Of a stretch of DNA of 53,588 bases, positions 1 to 9,105 are shown piece after piece. Made by a program: the position numbers and the translations under genes. Every line of letters begins with the position of its first letter. The stretch's first letter is position 1. The notes under the pieces were generated by a model that was not told the origin of the DNA, made no database searches, and saw only the letters and a list, made by a program, of their open reading frames with translations. The stretch is from NCBI GenBank assembly GCA_947626185.1, contig CANQRD010000004.1, forward strand, positions 1 through 53,588, written 5' to 3'. The DNA comes from an uncultured Flavobacterium sp. (GTDB taxonomy: Bacteria > Bacteroidota > Bacteroidia > Flavobacteriales > Flavobacteriaceae).

Positions 1-73
1 CCCACGTATGGTTGAGCGTAAGAAATTCGGTCAGAAGAAAGCTCGTAAGAGATTCCAATTCTCTAAACGTTAA
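1..73 (+). CDS. rpsI: 30S ribosomal protein S9, C-terminal end (partial)
   Basis: Only the last 23 codons are present, reading from base 2 and ending with TAA at 71-73. The tail is very basic and ends KARKRFQFSKR, which fits the conserved C-terminus of ribosomal protein S9, the segment that reaches the ribosomal P site. The next gene downstream is rpsB, and rpsI-rpsB-tsf is a common order in Bacteroidota. The start of the gene lies outside the window. Confidence 0.9.
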   Translation, partial: PRMVERKKFGQKKARKRFQFSKR

Positions 74-214
74 TATTAATTTATTATTAAAAAATCTAGG
101 TTTTTGTTGCAAACTTGCATTTTTTGCAAAAAGTAGTTTAGCATCTAAATGGTTGAGACCGAATCGTCGCTACTCTAATCATTGCTAAAGTAACAGAACG
201 TAAACTATTAAAAA
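74..214 (+). promoter_or_regulatory. rpsI-rpsB spacer, possible rpsB leader
   Basis: This 141-base spacer holds no gene. A 7-bp inverted repeat pairs 107-113 (TTGCAAA) with 123-129 (TTTGCAA) around a 9-base loop; it is not followed by a clean T-run, so it is not an obvious terminator. Bases 150-200 are less AT-rich than the rest. The length would suit an autoregulatory leader for S2, but I see no motif that I can tie to a known S2 leader, so this is inference only. Confidence 0.3.
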
Positions 215-964
215 ATGGCAAACAAAGTAGAAGTAAAAGATTTACTAGAAGCAGGTGTTCATTTCGGACACATGACTAGAAAATGGGATCCAAATATGGC
301 TCCTTATATCTATATGGAGCGTAATGGAATTCACATTATCAACCTATATAAAACTGCAGCTAAAATTGAAGAAGCTAATGAAGCTTTGAAAAAAATTGCT
401 GCATCTGGAAGAAAAGTTCTTTTCGTTGCAACTAAAAAGCAAGCAAAAGACATCGTAGCTGAGAAAGCAGCTGCGGCTAACATGCCTTACATCACTGAAA
501 GATGGCCAGGCGGTATGTTAACAAACTTCGTTACTATTCGTAAAGCTGTTAAAAAAATGGCTTCAATCGATAGAATGAAAAAAGACGGTACATTTATGAC
601 GCTTTCTAAGAAAGAGCGTTTACAAGTTGAGCGTCTTCGTGCAAAATTAGAGAAAAACTTAGGTTCTATTGCTGACATGACTCGTCTACCAGCAGCTCTA
701 TTTGTTGTAGATATTAAAGCTGAACACATTGCGATTAAAGAAGCACAAAAATTAAACATTCCGATCTTCGCTATGGTAGATACTAACTCTGACCCACGTC
801 AGGTTGATTACGTAATACCAGCAAACGATGATGCTTCTAAATCAATCGATAAAATTTTATCTTTAGTTACTGCTGCTATTATCGAAGGTAATGCAGAAAG
901 AAAGTCTGATAAAGAAGAAGCTACTACTACTAAAGTAGAAGCAGCTACTGAGGCTAAAGCATAA
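215..964 (+). CDS. rpsB: 30S ribosomal protein S2
   Basis: The 249-residue product starts MANKVEVKDLLEAGVHFGH, the typical N-terminus of ribosomal protein S2 with the GVHFGH motif. The region RWPGGMLTNF near residue 95 and FVVDIKAEHIAIKEA near residue 165 are also family hallmarks. The tail after about residue 230 is a low-complexity Lys/Glu/Ala/Thr extension, as often seen in Bacteroidota. S2 sits on the back of the 30S subunit at the head-body junction. It lies between rpsI and tsf, the expected order. A hairpin with a T-run follows the stop. Confidence 0.98.
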   Translation: MANKVEVKDLLEAGVHFGHMTRKWDPNMAPYIYMERNGIHIINLYKTAAKIEEANEALKKIAASGRKVLFVATKKQAKDIVAEKAAAANMPYITERWPGGMLTNFVTIRKAVKKMASIDRMKKDGTFMTLSKKERLQVERLRAKLEKNLGSIADMTRLPAALFVVDIKAEHIAIKEAQKLNIPIFAMVDTNSDPRQVDYVIPANDDASKSIDKILSLVTAAIIEGNAERKSDKEEATTTKVEAATEAKA

Positions 965-982
965 TTTTTTTAACAATATCAT

Positions 983-1042
983 AAAGTCGTTATGCTGATG
1001 GATGTTTACCTTTGTATTCAACTGTCAATAACGACTTTTTTT
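983..1042 (+). terminator. Terminator-like hairpin between rpsB and tsf
   Basis: A perfect 10-bp stem pairs 983-992 (AAAGTCGTTA) with 1029-1038 (TAACGACTTT) and runs into seven T residues. The loop of 36 bases is unusually long for an intrinsic terminator. It contains a TACCTTTG element that could be a promoter for tsf, so the same DNA may end one transcript and start the next. Confidence 0.6.
1007..1014 (+). promoter_or_regulatory. Candidate -7 element for tsf
   Basis: TACCTTTG matches the Bacteroidota -7 consensus TANNTTTG exactly and lies 55 bases before the tsf start codon. No TTTG is seen 19 bases upstream, so only half of the promoter is supported. It sits inside the loop of the rpsB terminator hairpin. 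Confidence 0.4.
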
Positions 1043-1068
1043 ATTAACTTATTAATACTTTTTTTAAA

Positions 1069-2034
1069 ATGGCAAATATTACTGCTGCAGATGTAAACAA
1101 ACTAAGACAACAAACAGGTGCCGGAATGATGGACTGTAAAAAAGCTTTAGTTGAGGCTGAAGGAGATTTCGATAAAGCAATTGAAATTTTACGTAAAAAA
1201 GGACAAAAAGTTGCTGCTAACCGTTCTGACCGTGAGTCAAGCGAAGGTGCTGCTGTAGCTTTAGTTAATGCTGACAAAACTAGAGGTGTTGTTATTACAT
1301 TAAACTGTGAGACTGACTTCGTAGGTAAAAACGAAGGATTCCAAGCTTTAGCTAGAGAGATGGCTGAAAAAGCAATAAACTTTAATACTAAAGAAGAATT
1401 CTTAGCTTCTCCTTTCAACGCAGAAATGACAGTTGCTGAAAAATTAGTTGAGCAAACTGGAGTTATCGGTGAGAAAATCGAGATCGGTTCTTTCGAAATT
1501 TTAGAAGGAGCTTTCATTGGTTCTTATGTTCACGGAAACAAAATTGCTGCTATCACTGCTTTATCTGAAGCTGTTGCTAAAGCTGAAGAAATTGCTAAAG
1601 ACGTTTCTATGCAAGTTGCATCAATGGGTGCTGAAACTTTATCTTACAAAGATTTTGACGCAGACTTCATTGCTAAAGAAACTGATGCTCGTATTGCAGT
1701 TATCGTTAAAGAAAACGAAGAATTAGTACGTTTAGGAAAAACATTGAAAAATGTTCCTCAATATATTTCTTATGCTCAATTAACTGAAGAAGTTTTAAAA
1801 CAAGCAGAAGAAGATGCTAAAGCTGAATTAAAAGCTGAAGGTAAACCAGAAAATATTTGGGATAGAATTTTACCAGGTAAAATTCAACGTTTCATCAGTG
1901 ACAACACTACTTTAGATCAAGAGAAAGCTTTATTAGACCAAAACTTTATTAAAGATGAGTCTAAAAAAGTTGGTGATTATGTAAAAGGATTAGGTGTTGA
2001 AATCACTGGATTCAAAAGAGCAGCTTTAGGATAA
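1069..2034 (+). CDS. tsf: Translation elongation factor Ts
   Basis: EF-Ts is the nucleotide exchange factor that regenerates EF-Tu-GTP. The N-terminal UBA-like segment has VNKLRQQTGAGMMDCKKAL (residues 8-26). The core contains CETDFVGKNEGF near residue 80, where the conserved TDFV motif contacts EF-Tu. At 321 residues it is longer than the E. coli protein, and the extra sequence in the C-terminal half (KPENIWDRILPGKIQRF region) is usual in Bacteroidota. ATG is preceded by an AT-rich region with no clear Shine-Dalgarno sequence, which is normal for this phylum. A strong terminator follows. Confidence 0.98.
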   Translation: MANITAADVNKLRQQTGAGMMDCKKALVEAEGDFDKAIEILRKKGQKVAANRSDRESSEGAAVALVNADKTRGVVITLNCETDFVGKNEGFQALAREMAEKAINFNTKEEFLASPFNAEMTVAEKLVEQTGVIGEKIEIGSFEILEGAFIGSYVHGNKIAAITALSEAVAKAEEIAKDVSMQVASMGAETLSYKDFDADFIAKETDARIAVIVKENEELVRLGKTLKNVPQYISYAQLTEEVLKQAEEDAKAELKAEGKPENIWDRILPGKIQRFISDNTTLDQEKALLDQNFIKDESKKVGDYVKGLGVEITGFKRAALG

Positions 2035-2059
2035 TTAATTATCTTTTAAGTTACAATAC

Positions 2060-2095
2060 AAGCCTTGGAATTAATCATCCAAGGCTTTTCTTATT
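2060..2095 (+). terminator. Terminator after tsf
   Basis: Perfect 10-bp stem, AAGCCTTGGA at 2060-2069 with TCCAAGGCTT at 2078-2087, an 8-base loop, then a T-rich tract. It ends the rpsB-tsf region. Confidence 0.85.
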
Positions 2096-2130
2096 TATTT
2101 TAGTACTTTTAACGGGTAAATGAGAAAAAC

Positions 2131-3312
2131 ATGAAATTAATAAAAAACAACTTACTACTACAAATTGTAATCGCCATAATATTGGGAAGCATTTTAGGCG
2201 ATAAACTCCCACTACCAATTGGCAGAATTTTTCTCACTTTTAATGCTATTTTTGGCAACTTTTTAGGCTTTCTAGTTCCGTTAATCATTGTTGGCTTAAT
2301 TATTCCTGCCATAGGAAATATAGGTAAGGAAGCTGGTAAACTTTTACTTATTACAACCGTCATCGCCTACAGTTCTACTCTAGCTTCAGGTTTTGGAACC
2401 TATTTAGTATCAATTAATTTATTTCCTGCTTTATTAGAAGGGCAAACCATTAATTTATCTGAAACAACTAACAATACTATTCTTCCTTATTTTTCTATCG
2501 ACATTCCACCTTTACTACATGTAATGAGTGCTCTTGTACTATCATTTATTATTGGAATATGTATTTCAAGAGCCAAATTGACTTATTTAAAAGGTCTTTT
2601 TAACGACTTTCAGGAAGCAATAATGATGACAATAAAAAAGGCTTTAATTCCATTTTTACCGCTTTTTATTTTTGGCGTATTTTTAAATATGACATATAGC
2701 GGACAAGTTGTAATTGTATTGCAAACGTTTGTAAAAATAATTGGTGTAATCTTTATTTTACATCTTCTACTTTTATTAACACAGTATATAATAGCGGGAG
2801 CAGTAACTAAAAAAAATCCATTATTATTAATAAAAAATATGTTGCCTGCCTATTTTACTGCTTTGGGTACGCAATCATCAGCGGCAACCATACCTGTAAC
2901 TTTAGAAGCCACTTTAAAAAATAACGTTAGTTCAAAAATTGCTGGTTTTACTATTCCTTTATGCGCAACCATTCATTTAGCAGGAAGCACCTTAAAAATT
3001 GTTGCTTGTGCAGTTGCTTTAATGCTTATTCAAGGAGAAACTATTGATCCATTGCAAATGATTGGTTTTATTGTAATGTTGGGGATTACAATGGTAGCAG
3101 CACCAGGTGTTCCTGGAGGTGCTATTATGGCCGCATTAGGGGTTTTAAATTCAATACTTGGCTTTAGCCTAGAGCAACAAACTTTAATGATAGCTCTTTA
3201 TATAGCCATGGATAGTTTTGGAACTGCTTGTAATGTAATGGGAGATGGAGCTATTGCTGTTATTGTAGATAAAATTGCTTCGAAGAAAGAAACTAGCACA
3301 ACTGCTAATTAA
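2131..3312 (+). CDS. Sodium/proton-coupled symporter of the DAACS (SDF) family, substrate uncertain
   Basis: This 393-residue polytopic membrane protein has the SDF fold. Hairpin HP1 carries TQSSAATIPV near residue 247 and HP2 carries APGVPGGAIMAAL near residue 327, followed by DSFGTACNVMGDGA near residue 357. The canonical NMDGT motif of TM7 is replaced by IHLAGS. The arginine that follows the TM8 aspartate in acidic amino acid carriers (D-x-x-R-T) is absent, so glutamate or C4-dicarboxylates are less likely substrates. An ATG at 2120 opens only a five-codon reading frame, so 2131 is the start. The gene stands alone between two terminators. The family is certain, the substrate is not. Confidence 0.85.
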   Translation: MKLIKNNLLLQIVIAIILGSILGDKLPLPIGRIFLTFNAIFGNFLGFLVPLIIVGLIIPAIGNIGKEAGKLLLITTVIAYSSTLASGFGTYLVSINLFPALLEGQTINLSETTNNTILPYFSIDIPPLLHVMSALVLSFIIGICISRAKLTYLKGLFNDFQEAIMMTIKKALIPFLPLFIFGVFLNMTYSGQVVIVLQTFVKIIGVIFILHLLLLLTQYIIAGAVTKKNPLLLIKNMLPAYFTALGTQSSAATIPVTLEATLKNNVSSKIAGFTIPLCATIHLAGSTLKIVACAVALMLIQGETIDPLQMIGFIVMLGITMVAAPGVPGGAIMAALGVLNSILGFSLEQQTLMIALYIAMDSFGTACNVMGDGAIAVIVDKIASKKETSTTAN

Positions 3313-3320
3313 CATAAAAT

Positions 3321-3350
3321 AAAAAAGTCAGGATAAATCCTGACTTTTTT
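3321..3350. terminator. Bidirectional terminator
   Basis: AAAAAAGTCAGGA (3321-3333) pairs with TCCTGACTTTTTT (3338-3350) across the 4-base loop TAAA. A/T runs on both sides let it serve the symporter on the plus strand and the lipoprotein-like genes on the minus strand. Confidence 0.85.
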
Positions 3351-3405
3351 ATTTATGCCGATTATAGTTTTTGATATATCATTATTTACGGCAAATATTC
3401 GTATT

Positions 3406-3630
3406 TTAAAAAAATTCTTCTGTTTTTTTAGAAATAGCATACGAAAACTTATCATACAGATCATTACCAAAAGAAAAATTACCTTCTCTAACTACTTCCC
3501 ATTCATTATTGAAAATATTCCTAATTTTTCTCTCGTTAGAAGATAATGAATCTCCATAATTTTCGGCATTATACCCACCTAAAAATGGTAGAATAACGAA
3601 TAATAAAGCAACTTTTAATTTATGCACCAT
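3406..3630 (-). CDS. Small secreted protein, probably a truncated lipoprotein paralogue
   Basis: I do not recognise a named family. The 74-residue product begins with a hydrophobic signal-like segment (VALLFVILPFLGGY, residues 7-20) without a lipobox cysteine. The middle segment, IRNIFNNEWEVVREGNF, resembles LRALLNHEW in the broken lipoprotein gene just upstream (3689-4312), and both are followed by a stretch rich in aromatic and charged residues. The product stops where the neighbour continues for over a hundred more residues, so it looks like a truncated tandem copy. The start is 58 bases after the neighbour's stop. A real small gene cannot be excluded. Confidence 0.4.
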   Translation of the reverse strand: MVHKLKVALLFVILPFLGGYNAENYGDSLSSNERKIRNIFNNEWEVVREGNFSFGNDLYDKFSYAISKKTEEFF

Positions 3631-3688
3631 TTATTTTTTCTAATTATTATTGACATCCCCCTTGAGTAACATCCCTTTCAAAATGTTC

Positions 3689-4312
3689 TCATCCTATGAA
3701 TTCTATAGATTGCGCATCTACATTAAAGTGCTCTAAAAGACTTTTTACTGATGTTTCTTCCTTCCAAGCACCTTTCTTATTTAAGACATACAAATCATAA
3801 TCCATAAATCTTCGATTATCATCTACCTGATGTTTTACAATCAATACCTTCATCGTTTTTTCATCTATTTTGCGAATGTGCATCTCTCCTTCATAGGCAA
3901 AGGGTTCTCCAGAAACCGGAACTTCATTGAATTTTCCTGAAAATCGATTTTTTTCTTGTGTTGAACAGAAGTAAATGACACTACCAGGTTGAAATTCATA
4001 ATTAGGAGGATAAAGCTTTTCACTAAAAGTATAAAAACCTCCTTTTTTATTCATCCCTAACGATATTTTTTCATAAACATATTTTATAGTCAATGTCTTC
4101 AACTCAAATAGGCTATCTATTTTTTTTTGCAGTAATTGGATATTCTAATTTTACTAACTCAAAAAACTCCATGTGCTGCTTCTTATCGATTCCCATTCAT
4201 GGTTTAAAAGTGCTCTCAATCCATATTCATCCTTACTCATGACATCATCCGATTTACAACAAGAAAATAGACCTAAAATTCCCACAACTAGGACAATACA
4301 ATATTTTTTCAT
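3689..4312 (-). pseudogene. Lipoprotein gene broken by two compensating frameshifts
   Basis: On the minus strand an ATG at 4312 opens MKKYCIVLVVGILGLFSC, a lipoprotein signal with lipobox LFSC, and the frame runs to LLNHEW near codon 40. It then hits stops. The neighbouring frame continues with IDKKQHMEFFELVKLEYPIT until a stop. The first frame resumes as KIDSLFELKTLTIKYVYEK and stays open to the TAA/TAG-free end at 3689. The breaks fall at a GGG run (near 4193) and at an A9 run on the minus strand (near 4120); a base lost in the first and one gained in the second would restore a single product of about 207 residues. Either a decayed gene or homopolymer sequencing errors. Product function unknown. 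The only open downstream part (TTG at 4102 to 3689) should not be read as a separate gene. Confidence 0.7.
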
Positions 4313-4547
4313 ATAAAAAACTAAGACTACGTTATCACTATAAAACTCTTGTTTTTTAATACCATTCTTACTTCTTTCGTAAAAGAGTTTGAATCTGAGT
4401 CACAGCTATTAAAAAAGTTGACAAATAAAAAATAAAAAGCCAAAAAACAGTCTAATACTTTATTATTTTTTATTTATCCAATTGTAAAAGTAGTATTTTT
4501 AACCAAAATTAACCAAATAAGATATTTTTACGAAAATATTCGCATCA
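4313..4547. other. Non-coding AT-rich spacer
   Basis: No gene is visible. AAATAAAAAATA at 4423-4434 is complementary to 4464-4475, an A/T-only inverted repeat that might act as a weak terminator for the minus-strand gene at 4548-4835. Its composition makes chance pairing likely. Confidence 0.3.
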
Positions 4548-4835
4548 TCAATTCTCTAGCCCATTCTTTTTTAAAAAGTGTTTATAATAATACATATTAA
4601 CTTCCCACATAACAGTTAAATAACCCAATATCCCTCCTAACATCCAAATTATCAAATCATATACCAGTTGCATCCTAAGAACAATAGTAAACTCGTCAAA
4701 AAGCAAGGATAATAACATGGTGAATATCCCAACAAGTAATCCAAAAATACTACCTTCCAAAAAGCCATATCTCAATCGTCCCATTTCTATTTTCTTTTTC
4801 CAATTCTCAATGAATTTAGCTTCTGATTTTTTCAT
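4548..4835 (-). CDS. Small two-helix membrane protein of unknown function
   Basis: I do not recognise the family. From the ATG at 4835 the product is 95 residues: a charged N-terminus (KKSEAKFIENWKKKIEMGR), then two clear membrane segments, GSIFGLLVGIFTMLLSLLF and VYDLIIWMLGGILGYLTVMW, and a basic C-terminus. An upstream ATG at 4865 is possible, but the inner start is preceded by GAGGAT and begins a more typical N-terminus. The gene is monocistronic and divergent from the thiamin operon, whose promoter lies 52 bases away. The basic/acidic soluble start could be a small partner-binding helix; nothing supports a specific role. Confidence 0.6.
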   Translation of the reverse strand: MKKSEAKFIENWKKKIEMGRLRYGFLEGSIFGLLVGIFTMLLSLLFDEFTIVLRMQLVYDLIIWMLGGILGYLTVMWEVNMYYYKHFLKKNGLEN

Positions 4836-4886
4836 ATCCTCAATTTGTAAAACAAGATACAACATTCAACTTAAAACAAACAAAAC

Positions 4887-4916
4887 TTGTATCCCATGAA
4901 ATAATGCCTATATTTG
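4887..4916 (+). promoter_or_regulatory. Promoter of the thiamin operon
   Basis: TTG at 4887-4889, a 19-base spacer and TATATTTG at 4909-4916 match the Bacteroidota sigma-A type promoter. Transcription would start about at the first base of the riboswitch aptamer (4920-4922), which supports the assignment. Confidence 0.75.
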
Positions 4917-4921
4917 CTTTC

Positions 4922-5075
4922 AACTTTAGGGGTGTCTACATAGAGTAGGCTGAGATTTTACCCTTTGAACCTGATCTAGTTCATACTAGCGTAGGAAAAA
5001 GTAAGATGACTTCATTTTGGTACATCCTGTACCTACGTGTAGCCATTCCTAAAGTTATATCTAAAAAAACAAGGA

Positions 5076-5079
<4 letters not shown>
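4922..5079 (+). promoter_or_regulatory. TPP riboswitch with a start-codon sequestor (thiS leader)
   Basis: The aptamer (4922-5002) has the conserved THI-element blocks: GGGGTG (4929-4934), CTGAGA (4950-4955), TACCC, GAACCTGATCT and TACTAGCGTAGGAAA. P1 pairs 4923-4927 (ACTTT) with 4998-5002 (AAAGT). Downstream, CCATTCCT (5043-5050) is perfectly complementary to AGGAATGG (5072-5079), which contains the thiS start codon. The overlapping arm CCTAAAGTT (5048-5056) is perfectly complementary to AACTTTAGG (4922-4930), which includes the 5' strand of P1. Known biology: TPP stabilises P1. Inference: without TPP the 5048-5056 arm is held by 4922-4930 and the start codon is free; with TPP the start codon is buried and translation is off. 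Confidence 0.95.
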
Positions 5080-7140
<2,061 letters not shown>

Positions 7141-7773
7141 ATGGTTGTTCTCACTCCAGAAAATAACTTTAAAGAAGAAATAAGCCTCATCAACGAAATG
7201 TTGCAACGAGGCTTACCTCTTTTGCATGTAAGAAAGCCACATTTGTCATTTGATGAACTATTATTTTGGACAGAAAAGATCAGTTATCAACACCTAGATA
7301 GGCTAGTTATTCACATTCCAAAGACAATTATTAACAGTAATGAAAAAGTTTTTAAACAATATCTACAACTTATCAACAGTATAAAAGCTAAATATTGGCA
7401 CTTATCAACACATAACTGTTCATTTGTTAATAACCAATCTCGAAAAACCCTCTATTTATCAACAAGTGTTCATAACCGTACCGAATTTGATAAGTTATCA
7501 ACATATCATAGACGCATTTTCTTGAGTCCGGTTTTTAGTAGTATTTCCAAAAAAAACTATCATCCAACCATTGATTGGAAAACAGAACTACAAAACTGGA
7601 AAAATCCAATGGTAAAAAAAGTTGCTTTGGGTGGAGTTACTGAGAATAATATTGAACAAATACACCAGATGAATTTTGATGATTTTGCTTTATACGGGGG
7701 ATTATGGCTTCGTGAAAATCCTTTAAAAATATTTGATTTATGCCACAAGAAAGACCAATTGCTTTTTCAATAG
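7141..7773 (+). CDS. tenI: TenI/ThiE-like protein, possible thiazole tautomerase
   Basis: A 210-residue divergent member of the ThiE/TenI superfamily. Recognisable pieces are LLHVRKP (near residue 27), KYWHLST, TSVHNRTEF, IFLSPVFSSISKKNYHP and VALGGVTENN. Motifs needed for thiamin-phosphate synthase are degenerate: INDR is replaced by a segment starting VIHIP, and HLGQxD by HLST. The histidine in TSVHNRTEF aligns with the SVH motif that carries the catalytic histidine of B. subtilis TenI, which aromatises the ThiG product. A true ThiE lies two genes downstream, so a TenI role is the better inference. ATG abuts the thiC stop. The gene overlaps thiD by 34 bases and carries a cluster of DnaA-box-like 9-mers. 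Confidence 0.7.
   Translation: MVVLTPENNFKEEISLINEMLQRGLPLLHVRKPHLSFDELLFWTEKISYQHLDRLVIHIPKTIINSNEKVFKQYLQLINSIKAKYWHLSTHNCSFVNNQSRKTLYLSTSVHNRTEFDKLSTYHRRIFLSPVFSSISKKNYHPTIDWKTELQNWKNPMVKKVALGGVTENNIEQIHQMNFDDFALYGGLWLRENPLKIFDLCHKKDQLLFQ
7283..7503 (+). repeat. Cluster of TTATCAACA / DnaA-box-like 9-mers inside the tenI-like gene
   Basis: Five identical TTATCAACA 9-mers start at 7283, 7370, 7402, 7456 and 7495. TTATTCACA (7307-7315) fits the classical DnaA box TTWTNCACA exactly, and TTATTAACA (7328-7336) is a further variant. All are on the plus strand. The five identical copies fall in all three reading frames (read as LST three times, and within LINS and YQH), so codon use alone does not explain them. 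TTATCAACA differs from TTATCCACA at one base. Whether DnaA binds here is inference. Confidence 0.6.
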
Positions 7774-8492
7774 CTGGATTTGACCCATGTGCTGGAGCAG
7801 GGCTATTTGCCGATATTAAAACCTTTGAAAACAATGGAGTTTACGGAATGGGAATTCTGACAGCTAATACCATTCAAACAGAAAGTACTTTTACAAAAAT
7901 AGATTGGCAAAAGAAAACACTTATAAAAGAGCAACTTTATCTGCTTTTAAAAGAATACAAACCTAAAGCGGTTAAAATAGGAGTAGTTCAATCTATTGAA
8001 GATATTTTAGAATATGTCAGTATTGTAAAACAATATGTTCCGAATGTTTTTATTGTATGGGATCCCGTTTTGAGTTCTACTACTGCGTTTGATTTTAAAA
8101 CATCTATTCATCATAAGCAACTGATCATGCTTGCAAAGCAAATTGATTTGATTACTCCAAATTATATAGAAATAGATAAACTCATAGAATTTGAAATAAC
8201 ACCAATAGAAAAGGCAAAATACTTAAGTGATTATTGTGCTGTATTACTCAAAGGTGGGCATCATCCAGCTAACCTTGCGATTGACTATTTATTTCAGCAA
8301 CAACACGAAACAGTTTTTGTACCACAACAAATAGTTTCATCAACCAAACATGGTACTGGTTGCATATTATCCTCGGCTATTGCAAGCAATTTTGCTCATG
8401 GTGATTCATTAATTGAAGCTATTAAAAAATCAAAACAATACATAGATAAAATATTATTATCGAATAAAACCCTCCTATCCTATCATGTTTAA
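7740..8492 (+). CDS. thiD: Hydroxymethylpyrimidine (phosphate) kinase
   Basis: ThiD phosphorylates HMP and HMP-phosphate to HMP pyrophosphate, the co-substrate of ThiE. The ribokinase-like product of 250 residues starts with IAFSIAGFDPCAGAG, the Bacteroidota form of the ThiD N-terminal glycine motif. It then has DPVLSSTTAF near residue 108, LLKGGHH near residue 174, and the anion-hole/catalytic motif KHGTGCILSSAIA near residue 203. The start codon lies 34 bases inside the previous gene; no later Met would keep the N-terminal motif, so this overlap is real. The end overlaps thiE by 8 bases. Confidence 0.95.
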   Translation: MPQERPIAFSIAGFDPCAGAGLFADIKTFENNGVYGMGILTANTIQTESTFTKIDWQKKTLIKEQLYLLLKEYKPKAVKIGVVQSIEDILEYVSIVKQYVPNVFIVWDPVLSSTTAFDFKTSIHHKQLIMLAKQIDLITPNYIEIDKLIEFEITPIEKAKYLSDYCAVLLKGGHHPANLAIDYLFQQQHETVFVPQQIVSSTKHGTGCILSSAIASNFAHGDSLIEAIKKSKQYIDKILLSNKTLLSYHV

Positions 8493-9105
8493 AAACATAC
8501 AATATATAAGTCAAGGTACTACACAAAAAGAGCAATTATATCATATAGAATCCGTATTAGGTGCAGGCATAGAATGGATTCAATATCGATTTAAAAATGC
8601 AGATCAAATACTTTTGTACAATACCGCAGAAAAAGTAAAACAGCTTTGTGACGGCTATAAAGCCACATTAATTATTAATGATCATCCAGAACTAGTTCAA
8701 AAAGTTGATGCAAATGGCGTACACCTTGGATTACAAGACATGGCAATTAGCGATGCAAAGGAATTATTGCCCAACAAAATAATTGGTGGCACAGCCAATA
8801 CTATTGCTGATGTAGCGCAACGCATTGCAGAAAACTGCGATTATATAGGCTTAGGTCCATTGAGATTTACAACTACTAAACAAAAACTAAGTCCAACTTT
8901 AGGAATTGAAGGTTATAAAGCAATTATACGATTAGTTAAATCACAAGGCAATACTATTCCAATCGTCGCTATTGGCGGAATAACTCTCGCCGATTTACCA
9001 CTTTTAAAACAAGTTCAAGTAGATGGGATTGCCATCTCTAGCTTGTTATATCATGCTGAACAACCTCAACAAATCTTACAACACATTAAACAACACTTTT
9101 TATGA
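8485..9105 (+). CDS. thiE: Thiamine-phosphate synthase
   Basis: ThiE joins the thiazole phosphate and HMP pyrophosphate to make thiamin phosphate. The 206-residue TIM-barrel protein keeps the motifs missing in the tenI-like gene: [25 protein letters not shown], the [16 protein letters not shown] pyrophosphate loop and AIGGI. It overlaps the thiD end by 8 bases (ATGTTTAA) and the thiG start by 4 (ATGA), consistent with translational coupling. Confidence 0.95.
   Translation: MFKNIQYISQGTTQKEQLYHIESVLGAGIEWIQYRFKNADQILLYNTAEKVKQLCDGYKATLIINDHPELVQKVDANGVHLGLQDMAISDAKELLPNKIIGGTANTIADVAQRIAENCDYIGLGPLRFTTTKQKLSPTLGIEGYKAIIRLVKSQGNTIPIVAIGGITLADLPLLKQVQVDGIAISSLLYHAEQPQQILQHIKQHFL

Noticed and set aside
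1044..1517. Open frame antisense to tsf on the minus strand
   Set aside because: It lies wholly within a certain gene, has no family features, and its composition follows the codon pattern of tsf on the opposite strand.
3355..3546. Small plus-strand frame overlapping the truncated lipoprotein relative
   Set aside because: Begins just after a terminator without promoter, and the opposite strand has a signal-bearing product with similarity to its neighbour.
4423..4475. A/T-only inverted repeat in the spacer before 4548
   Set aside because: Thirteen pairs made only of A and T are expected by chance in such DNA; kept as a note, not as a terminator.
7283..7503. A chromosomal origin at the TTATCAACA cluster
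   Set aside because: No dnaA, dnaN or other replication gene is near, the cluster lies in a coding gene of the thi operon, and no AT-rich unwinding region adjoins it. Kept only as a possible DnaA-binding site.
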